Part shown: one piece after another, positions 1 through 5,372 of the stretch | How positions within the stretch are numbered: the stretch's first letter is position 1 | Layout: each line of letters begins with the position of its first letter | Origin: Robiginitomaculum sp. | Lineage (GTDB): Bacteria > Pseudomonadota > Alphaproteobacteria > Caulobacterales > Maricaulaceae | Assembly: GCA_026982235.1 (NCBI GenBank) | Contig: JALSHM010000280.1 | Location: forward strand, 1-13,480 | Direction of reading: 5' to 3' | DNA: 13,480 bases | Translations under genes and position numbers: made by a program | Notes under the pieces: model-generated | The model's database searches: none | The model's input: only the letters and a program-made list of their open reading frames with translations | What the model was told of the DNA's origin: nothing

Positions 1-1
1 G

Positions 2-124
2 ATTGTGCATGATGGTTTTGGGCAACAAACACGGGTTTTGTTGTCAGAGCTTAAATATAATGAACGGCTCAATCCGCGTTTATTTGTCCTACGCGACGAT
101 AAACGCCGTGGGCGCCGTAGATAA
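2..124 (+). CDS. C-terminal end of a LolA-like outer-membrane lipoprotein carrier protein (5' partial)
   Basis: An open frame enters from the left edge and stops with TAA at 122-124, leaving 40 residues. The visible tail contains HDGFGQQTRVLLSELKYN and then LNPRLFVLRDD, ending in an arginine-rich run. This fits the last strands of LolA-family proteins, where a '(D).G..TRV.LS...N..L...LF.' pattern closes the beta-barrel. LolA carries lipoproteins across the periplasm to the outer membrane. In many alphaproteobacteria the lolA-like gene sits directly upstream of an exonuclease III gene, as here, with 45 nt between them. The family call rests on a short tail plus that neighbour rule, so it is probable rather than certain. 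Confidence 0.6.
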   Translation: MVHDGFGQQTRVLLSELKYNERLNPRLFVLRDDKRRGRRR

Positions 125-169
125 GCAAACTTAGCTTGCGCGAATCGTTTTGCGCCTTAATGTCCCGCC

Positions 170-1003
170 ATGACAAAAATAAAATTAGCCAGTTGGAATG
201 TAAATTCTGTGCGCCTGCGCGCACCGCAAATTGCTCGCTTTGCCCGTGAGCAACAGCCAGATATTATCGGCCTGCAAGAGATAAAGTGCTTGGAGGAACA
301 ATTCCCATTCGATGAATTTAAAGAAATGGGTTTCGCCCATATAGAGGTTTCAGGCCAGAAAGGCATGCATGGGGCGGCGACGGTGTCCAGATTCCCCCTC
401 ACCCGTATGGATACGGATTTCTGCCCCCTTGGCCATGCCCGCCATGTGAGTACGGTTATTGATATAGGCGGCGCGAAAGATTTTGAGTTTCACAATTTCT
501 ATATCCCGGCGGGCGGTGACGAACCGGATATAGAAACCAATGACAAATTCGCCCACAAGCTGGATTTCATTGACCGGATGACAAATTATTTTGATGAACG
601 ATGTAAAGAAAACCCGAGAATGGTTCTGGTCGGGGATTTCAACATTGCCCCCCATGAAAATGATGTTTGGTCACATAAGCAACTTTTGAAAGTCATCAGC
701 CACACGCCTGTGGAAGTTGATATTTTGGCAAAGCTTCAAGAAAGCGGCGGGTTTACTGATTGCGCCCGCGCCCTTCACGGCGACGACGCTAAACAGGAAT
801 TGTTTTCCTGGTGGTCATATCGTTCCCGCGACATCAATAAATCCGACAGAGGCCGCAGGCTCGATCATATTTGGGTTAGTCCAGCACTGAAAGATACCGT
901 GCTGGCGGGCGATAAAACTAGCCACAAAATTCACCGCGATTGCCGTCTATGGGAGCGCCCATCCGACCACGCACCTGTGACGCAGATTTTAGATTTCAGT
1001 TAG
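170..1003 (+). CDS. xth: Exodeoxyribonuclease III / AP endonuclease, Xth family
   Basis: This 277-residue protein belongs to the exonuclease-endonuclease-phosphatase fold and repairs abasic sites and 3' blocked ends in DNA. The family active-site motifs appear in order: WNVNSVR (N10), LQEIK (E37), FYIPAGGDEPD (Y111), VGDFNIAP (D156, N158), RLDHIWVS (D232) and SDHAPV (D266-H267). The YIPAGGDEPD version is typical of alphaproteobacterial Xth. Length matches the family (E. coli Xth is 268 residues). An in-frame TAA at 158-160 makes ATG 170 the only reasonable ATG start, although no clear Shine-Dalgarno is visible. The gene follows the LolA-like gene on the same strand and converges on pyrC, sharing 4 nt at the stop codons. 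It is probably cotranscribed with the upstream gene. Confidence 0.95.
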   Translation: MTKIKLASWNVNSVRLRAPQIARFAREQQPDIIGLQEIKCLEEQFPFDEFKEMGFAHIEVSGQKGMHGAATVSRFPLTRMDTDFCPLGHARHVSTVIDIGGAKDFEFHNFYIPAGGDEPDIETNDKFAHKLDFIDRMTNYFDERCKENPRMVLVGDFNIAPHENDVWSHKQLLKVISHTPVEVDILAKLQESGGFTDCARALHGDDAKQELFSWWSYRSRDINKSDRGRRLDHIWVSPALKDTVLAGDKTSHKIHRDCRLWERPSDHAPVTQILDFS

Positions 1004-2070
1004 TCGAGAGCACCACAGAATTTCCACTTAAGCGTCTCACCAGCGTGGAACGGTACGATATGTGTGTCCACAATGTCTATGGATTTGGGCACCGCCACAT
1101 CTCTGCGCTCAAGGACAATCTTACGCTTATTCTTAGCCAATCCGTAAAAACGCGGCCCAAACATTGAGGCAAAGCCTTCTAATTTATCCAGCGCATTTTC
1201 TTGCGCGAATGTCTGGGCATAGCTCTCTATGGCATAAGGCGCATTAAACACACCTGCACACCCGCATGCGGATTGTTTAGCCGTGACGGCATGGGGGGCA
1301 GAATCTGTGCCCAAAAAGAATTTCGGAGAACCAGACGTGGCGGCGGCGCGCAAGGCCAATCTGTGAACCTCACGCTTGGCAATGGGCAAGCAATAAAGGT
1401 GCGGGTTGATGCCGCCTTTGAAAATGGCCGTGCGGTTATAGACGAGGTGATGTGGGGTAATGGTGGCCGCGATATTGGCACTGCTAGCCAGCACAAAATC
1501 CACCGCATCTTTGGTCGTTATATGTTCAAACACGATTTTTAGCGCTGGGAAATCTGCGATTATTTTTTTCATCACCCGTTCTATGAATACGGCTTCACGG
1601 TCAAAAATGTCGATGGCGGCGTCTGTGACTTCGCCGTGAACGAGTAGTGGCATGCCGAGACCTTGCATGACCTCCAACACATCCGATATGTTTTCAATGT
1701 CCGTGACCCCGTGACTGGAATTGGTCGTGGCATTGGCCGGATATAATTTGCACGCGGTGAACACTCCGCTCTTAAACCCGCGCTCAACCTCGCCTGCGGC
1801 AATCGTATCAGTGAGGTAGCATGTCATCAAAGGCGTGAAATCTGCATGTATACTATTTTTTGGCACTGCCGCTAAAATCCGGTCGCGATAGTTTTTTGCC
1901 GCCGCCACTGTCGTAATCGGCTCCGCCAAATTCGGCATAATTATCGCCCGGCCAAATTGTCGCGCCGTATAGCCTGCCACCGCCTCTAGCATTTCGCCGT
2001 CGCGCACATGTACATGCCAATCATCCGGCTGGGTGATGGTGAGACGTGTGGGTGAGTTGGCGCGTTTCAT
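1000..2070 (-). CDS. pyrC: Dihydroorotase, class II PyrC type
   Basis: A 356-residue cytosolic amidohydrolase for the third step of de novo pyrimidine synthesis, cyclising carbamoyl-aspartate to dihydroorotate. Metal ligands and motifs are all visible: DWHVHVRDG (H19, H21), a carbamylatable lysine in ACKLYPANATTNS (K108), HGE (H145), FEHITT (H183) and LGTDSAPH (D256). The length and MPNL and KLYPANATTNS signatures match the E. coli-type PyrC rather than the longer class I enzymes. The start lies 6 nt after the carA stop with no strong ribosome-binding site, suggesting an operon with translational coupling. The stop TAA (1000-1002, reverse strand) overlaps the xth stop. All key residues are present, so it should be active. 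Confidence 0.96.
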   Translation of the reverse strand: MKRANSPTRLTITQPDDWHVHVRDGEMLEAVAGYTARQFGRAIIMPNLAEPITTVAAAKNYRDRILAAVPKNSIHADFTPLMTCYLTDTIAAGEVERGFKSGVFTACKLYPANATTNSSHGVTDIENISDVLEVMQGLGMPLLVHGEVTDAAIDIFDREAVFIERVMKKIIADFPALKIVFEHITTKDAVDFVLASSANIAATITPHHLVYNRTAIFKGGINPHLYCLPIAKREVHRLALRAAATSGSPKFFLGTDSAPHAVTAKQSACGCAGVFNAPYAIESYAQTFAQENALDKLEGFASMFGPRFYGLAKNKRKIVLERRDVAVPKSIDIVDTHIVPFHAGETLKWKFCGALD

Positions 2071-2076
2071 ATATAT

Positions 2077-3252
2077 CTAACGCAGATAATCCGCAAAACG
2101 CTCAAACAAATAAAAACTATCCCTAGGACCAGGGCTAGCTTCGGGGTGGTGTTGTACAGAAAACACCGGGCGATCTTTGAGCCGCAGACCGCAATTCGTA
2201 CCATCAAATAGTGATTTATGGGTCTCGACAACACCGTCTGGTAAGCTGTCTGAATCGACGGCAAACCCGTGGTTCATGGAGACGATTTCCACCTTCCCTG
2301 TTTCGAAGTCCTTGACGGGATGATTGGCACCGTGGTGACCCTGTTCCATTTTCAGGGTTTTTGCCCCCAGCGCCAAGGCCATAATCTGGTGCCCCAAACA
2401 AATGCCCAATATGGGTAATTCGCTATCAATGAGCTCTTTAACAATCGGGATTGCGTATTCGCCCGTCGCCGCCGGATCGCCCGGCCCGTTGGATAAGACA
2501 ATGCCATCGGGACTATGCGCTAATATATCTGCGGCGTCGGTATTGGCGGGCACTACGGTCGCGCGTAAACCCGCATCAGCCAAACAGCGCAGAATATTAC
2601 GCTTGGTGCCATAATCTATGACCACTACATGTTTGGACTTTTCGCCTAATTTACCGAAGCCATTGGCCCAATCCCAGCCTGTTTCTAGCCAAGTATAATT
2701 CTCGTCCGTACTGACATCTTTGGCTAGATCAGCATTTTCCAGCCCGTTCCAGCCCCGTGCCTTATCTATCAAGGCCTTTATATCAAATACCCCGTCCGGC
2801 GCATGGGCAATCACGCCGCTGGGCATACCGTCCCTGCGAATATGCGATGTGAGGGCGCGCGTATCAATGCCGCTCAGGCCGACAATTCCCCGTGATGCCA
2901 GCCAATCCCCTAGTGGTTTTTCTGCACGGTAATTGGATGGCTGTGTTATGTTTTCGCGAAAGATAGCGCCCCGTGCCGCAACCATCGCCGCCTTGCAAGC
3001 CGCTTCTTCGTCCTCACGGTTCGTGCCCGTATTGCCGATATGGGGGAATGTAAATAATACAATTTGCTGGGCATAGGACGGGTCAGTTAATATTTCCTGA
3101 TAGCCAGTCATAGCCGTATTAAAACACACTTCACCCAGCGCCTCCCCGACCATACCAGCACCATAGCCGTAAAACACATCCCCACTGGCCAACACTAAAA
3201 CACCTGTGGGTTTATCTGTTGTTGTAGCTTGATTTTTAGATTGGTCGTCCAT
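2077..3252 (-). CDS. carA: Carbamoyl-phosphate synthase small (glutaminase) subunit
   Basis: CarA hydrolyses glutamine and channels ammonia to CarB, making carbamoyl phosphate for pyrimidines and arginine. The N-terminal CPSase small-chain domain is recognised by FNTAMTGYQEILTDPSYA and TNREDEEA. The C-terminal class I glutamine amidotransferase contains SNGPGDP, GICLGHQ with the nucleophile cysteine, and HHPEASPGP with the histidine and glutamate of the triad (C290, H374, E376 counted from the longer start). Two in-frame ATGs exist, at 3267 and 3252. I prefer 3252 (391 residues) because AGGT lies 4 nt upstream of it, while the upstream ATG has no clear ribosome-binding site. carB is not in the window. 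pyrC follows after 6 nt, forming a two-gene pyrimidine operon. Confidence 0.95.
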   Translation of the reverse strand: MDDQSKNQATTTDKPTGVLVLASGDVFYGYGAGMVGEALGEVCFNTAMTGYQEILTDPSYAQQIVLFTFPHIGNTGTNREDEEAACKAAMVAARGAIFRENITQPSNYRAEKPLGDWLASRGIVGLSGIDTRALTSHIRRDGMPSGVIAHAPDGVFDIKALIDKARGWNGLENADLAKDVSTDENYTWLETGWDWANGFGKLGEKSKHVVVIDYGTKRNILRCLADAGLRATVVPANTDAADILAHSPDGIVLSNGPGDPAATGEYAIPIVKELIDSELPILGICLGHQIMALALGAKTLKMEQGHHGANHPVKDFETGKVEIVSMNHGFAVDSDSLPDGVVETHKSLFDGTNCGLRLKDRPVFSVQHHPEASPGPRDSFYLFERFADYLR

Positions 3253-3296
3253 AGATACCTGCTGCATTTGACCGAATACTTAATTATTGTGCCTGC

Positions 3297-3325
3297 TCAA
3301 TAGTCAGGCATGTCTATGGGGTCAA
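3297..3325 (-). promoter_or_regulatory. Candidate sigma70-type promoter of carA-pyrC
   Basis: On the minus strand TTGACC (3325-3320) is followed after exactly 17 nt by TATTGA (3302-3297). The -35 box is a good match and the -10 box only moderate (TAT then divergent). It lies in the 140-nt divergent gap between carA and the GatB/YqeY gene and would give a short leader. No attenuator-like structure or leader peptide was seen before carA. I found no equally good promoter for the plus-strand gene. Confidence 0.4.
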
Positions 3326-3392
3326 GAAAATTTACTACACAAGCTGGCATAATAGGCTATAAGACCCGCTTGAAACAGACGGACACACGGAT

Positions 3393-3854
3393 ATGAGTTT
3401 AAGAACAGAGATTACGGACGGCATTAAGGCCGCCATGAAAGCTAAGGATCAATTGACCCTGTCAACTTTGCGCCTCGTCAATGCGGCGATAAAAGACCGG
3501 GATATCGCGGCGCGGGCTACGGATAATCCGGGGGGTATTGATGATGCTGAGATTTTATCTTTGCTGGCCAAAATGGTTAAGCAACGTACCGAGAGCGCCA
3601 ATATTTACGACGAAAATGGCCGCCCCGAGCTGGCAACACGTGAACGCGGCGAAATTGAGATTATTAAAGGCTTCATGCCCGCCTCCCTAACGGATGAAGA
3701 GCTAGCCCAAGCCGTCAAACAGGCCGTCAATGACATCGACGCCACCTGTCTCAAAGATATGGGCAAGGTCATGGGCAAGCTAAAGTCAGAATACGCAGGC
3801 CGCATGGATATGGGCAAGGCTGGCGCGGCGGTTAAGGCGCTGTTGATGGGATAA
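3393..3854 (+). CDS. GatB/YqeY domain-containing protein
   Basis: A 153-residue helical protein starting MSLRTEITDGIKAAMKAKD and containing LSTLRLVNAAIKDRDIA, then a central segment ILSLLAKMVKQRTESA and a C-terminal half with IIKGFMPASLTDEEL and MGKVMGKLKSEYAGRMD. This is the YqeY family, related to the tail domain of GatB, the aspartyl/glutamyl-tRNA amidotransferase subunit B. A tRNA-binding or amidotransferase-related role is assumed for the family, but its function is poorly defined. The length is normal. In many alphaproteobacteria it lies next to carA, as here, divergently oriented. dnaG and rpoD, which often follow it, are not found downstream. The gene ends against a repeat element and the convergent suc cluster. 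Confidence 0.9.
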   Translation: MSLRTEITDGIKAAMKAKDQLTLSTLRLVNAAIKDRDIAARATDNPGGIDDAEILSLLAKMVKQRTESANIYDENGRPELATRERGEIEIIKGFMPASLTDEELAQAVKQAVNDIDATCLKDMGKVMGKLKSEYAGRMDMGKAGAAVKALLMG

Positions 3855-3876
3855 GAGTAAATCTCCTTGCTACCCC

Positions 3877-3973
3877 GTTCATACCCAGCCACGACTGGGT
3901 ATCCAGCGAATAAAGAGCGAGCATAGCTCGCACATTCTTGATTAAACTGGATCCCCGTTTTCACGGGGATGAC
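3877..3973. repeat. Pair of inverted palindromic (REP/BIME-like) units around a third hairpin
   Basis: Unit A (3877-3906) has ATACCCAG (3881-3888) pairing perfectly with CTGGGTAT (3895-3902) across a 6-nt loop, then CCAG. Unit B (3947-3973), read on the minus strand, starts GTCATCCCCG and has a 7-bp stem (3951-3957 with 3964-3970), again with a 6-nt loop, and ends ATCCAG. Both fit the pattern TCAT.CCC.G-n6-C.GGG.ATCCAG, in opposite orientations. Between them GCGAGC (3917-3922) pairs with GCTCGC (3926-3931) across 3 nt. It lies between the convergent 3' ends of the GatB/YqeY gene and sucB, where such elements may block read-through or protect mRNA. There is no U-tract, so these are not classical terminators. 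Confidence 0.75.
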
Positions 3974-4004
3974 CGGATTGTTAGGAGAAGTGCCAGAGCA
4001 TAAC

Positions 4005-5216
4005 CTACAAATCCAACAACATACGCTCTGGGTCTTCCAAGCATTCTTTGACGCGCACGAGGAATGTGACTGCGCCTTTGCCGTCTACGATACGGTGATC
4101 ATAGCTTAGGGCTAGATACATCATGGGGCGAATAACGATTTCATCATTGATGACCACGGCGCGTTTTTCGATTTTGTGCATACCGAGAATGCCCGATTGC
4201 GGCGGGTTCAAAATTGGTGAGGACATAAGCGAACCATAAACACCACCATTGGACAAGGTGAATGTACCGCCGCTCATCTCGTCCATGGACAGCTTGCCTT
4301 CGCGGGCTTTTTTGGCCAGTGCGCCAAGACCCTTTTCGATACCTGCCATGGAAAGTTGATCTGCATCCCGAAGCACCGGAACCACGAGGCCTTTGTCAGT
4401 CCCCACAGCCACAGACATATCGTAATAATTTTTATAGATAATATCAGTGCCGTCGATTTCGGCATTAACACTGGGTACGTCCTTGAGAGCCGTGCAACAG
4501 GCTTTGATAAAGAAGCTCATAAAGCCTAATTTAACGCCGTGCTTGTCGATGAAGACTTGCTTATATTTTTTGCGCATGGCCATTATCTCGCTCATGTCGA
4601 CCTCATTATAGGTGGTCAACATAGCGGCAGTATTTTGCGCGTCTTTGAGGCGCCGGGCAATAGTTTGACGCAAGCGCGACATACGCACACGTTCCTCTCT
4701 TGCTTCAGTGGGGCGCGGCCCAGTGTCGCGCGGTGCGGGTGCGGGCGTAGCGGCAGGTTTTGCACTTAGGGCATCGCCTTTGGTAATGCGGCCATCTTTA
4801 CCCGTGCCGGCAATCGTGCTGGCGTCCAAGCCTTTTTCGGCAATAACGCGTTTAGCAGACGGCATTGGTTCTTTGGTCGCAGATGTGTCGGTGGCCGCAG
4901 ATGTGTCTGTGGCCGTAGGCGCTTTGGGGGCTTCTGTTTTTGCAGCGGGGACGCTTGCAGACTCTGTAGCCGCCGCAACCTTACCCGGTTTTAGCTTGGC
5001 GATGATAACGCCTATTTCTGCGTTTTCGCCTTCGTCCACTAATATCTCTGCGAGCACACCATCTTCGGGCGAAACCAATTCTTGTGCCGCTTTATCGGTT
5101 TCCAGCTCGACAATTGGCTCGTCTTTTTTGACGCTATCACCGACTTGCTTCATCCAAACCGCAATGGTGACTTCGGCAACACTTTCGCCTACATTTGGTA
5201 CTTTTATATCAATCAT
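4005..5216 (-). CDS. sucB: 2-oxoglutarate dehydrogenase E2, dihydrolipoyllysine succinyltransferase
   Basis: This 403-residue E2 core of the 2-oxoglutarate dehydrogenase complex transfers succinyl groups from lipoate to CoA. An N-terminal lipoyl domain (about 2-76) carries the lipoylated lysine in ELETDKAAQE (K42). An Ala/Pro/Thr-rich linker follows, then a peripheral-subunit (E3-binding) domain at about 118-152, a second flexible linker and the catalytic domain (about 175-403) ending in SYDHRIVDG (H374, D378). SVAVGTDKGLVVPV and GGTFTLSNGG are typical. A longer frame starts at 5255, but ATG 5216 begins the usual MIDIKVPNVGES and has AGGAGA 6 nt upstream. It is last in the cluster, 156 nt after sucA. 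No lpd follows. Confidence 0.97.
   Translation of the reverse strand: MIDIKVPNVGESVAEVTIAVWMKQVGDSVKKDEPIVELETDKAAQELVSPEDGVLAEILVDEGENAEIGVIIAKLKPGKVAAATESASVPAAKTEAPKAPTATDTSAATDTSATKEPMPSAKRVIAEKGLDASTIAGTGKDGRITKGDALSAKPAATPAPAPRDTGPRPTEAREERVRMSRLRQTIARRLKDAQNTAAMLTTYNEVDMSEIMAMRKKYKQVFIDKHGVKLGFMSFFIKACCTALKDVPSVNAEIDGTDIIYKNYYDMSVAVGTDKGLVVPVLRDADQLSMAGIEKGLGALAKKAREGKLSMDEMSGGTFTLSNGGVYGSLMSSPILNPPQSGILGMHKIEKRAVVINDEIVIRPMMYLALSYDHRIVDGKGAVTFLVRVKECLEDPERMLLDL
4878..4913 (-). repeat. 18-bp tandem duplication in the sucB linker
   Basis: Two adjacent 18-base units (4878-4895 and 4896-4913) differ at a single base and encode a repeated ATDTSA-type hexapeptide in the Ala/Thr/Pro-rich linker between the lipoyl and E3-binding domains. 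Such linkers tolerate length change, so this looks like a recent in-frame slippage or duplication with little effect on catalysis. Confidence 0.75.
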
Positions 5217-5222
5217 GATAAT

Positions 5223-5228
5223 TCTCCT
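5223..5228 (-). promoter_or_regulatory. Shine-Dalgarno of sucB, deciding its start
   Basis: AGGAGA on the minus strand lies 6 nt before ATG 5216. It is one of the strongest ribosome-binding sites in the window and rules in favour of the 403-residue SucB rather than the 13-residue-longer frame, whose extension would run across this site. Confidence 0.8.
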
Positions 5229-5247
5229 GTTTATATCGCTCACGGCA

Positions 5248-5306
5248 GTGCGCAAGAGCGCACGCCTCCGCGAGGGTGCGCCATGTGGCGTGACGGGCGG
5301 TCGCCC
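5248..5306 (-). other. Hairpin-rich leader between sucA and sucB
   Basis: The 156-nt gap between sucA and sucB changes abruptly from AT-rich next to sucA to GC-rich next to sucB. The GC-rich part holds consecutive inverted repeats: GTGCGC/GCGCAC (5248-5253 with 5258-5263, 4-nt loop), a bulged 8-bp stem from about 5260 to 5278, CGCCA/TGGCG (5279-5283 with 5286-5290) and GGGCG/CGCCC (5295-5299 with 5302-5306). In the mRNA these lie just upstream of the sucB ribosome-binding site. They could be a repeat element, an mRNA-processing or stabilising structure, or a translational control element. I cannot choose between these, and no long frame is convincing. Confidence 0.5.
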
Positions 5307-5372
5307 TTGCCTCGCTTTGCTCGGTACTTCTTAATAATTTCACTTTTTATTATTCATCTTATTTTTCATTTT

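Noticed and set aside
3268..3392. Pyrimidine-responsive attenuator or leader peptide before carA
   Set aside because: The predicted leader is only about 40 nt, with no terminator-antiterminator pair and no short reading frame.
3877..3973. CRISPR array or intrinsic terminator
   Set aside because: Only two units in opposite orientation are present, without regular spacers, and the stems lack a following U-tract.
4708..5334. Long plus-strand open frame of 208 codons opposite sucB
   Set aside because: It is the shadow of the Ala/Pro/Thr-rich sucB coding region; its composition is low-complexity and no family is recognisable.
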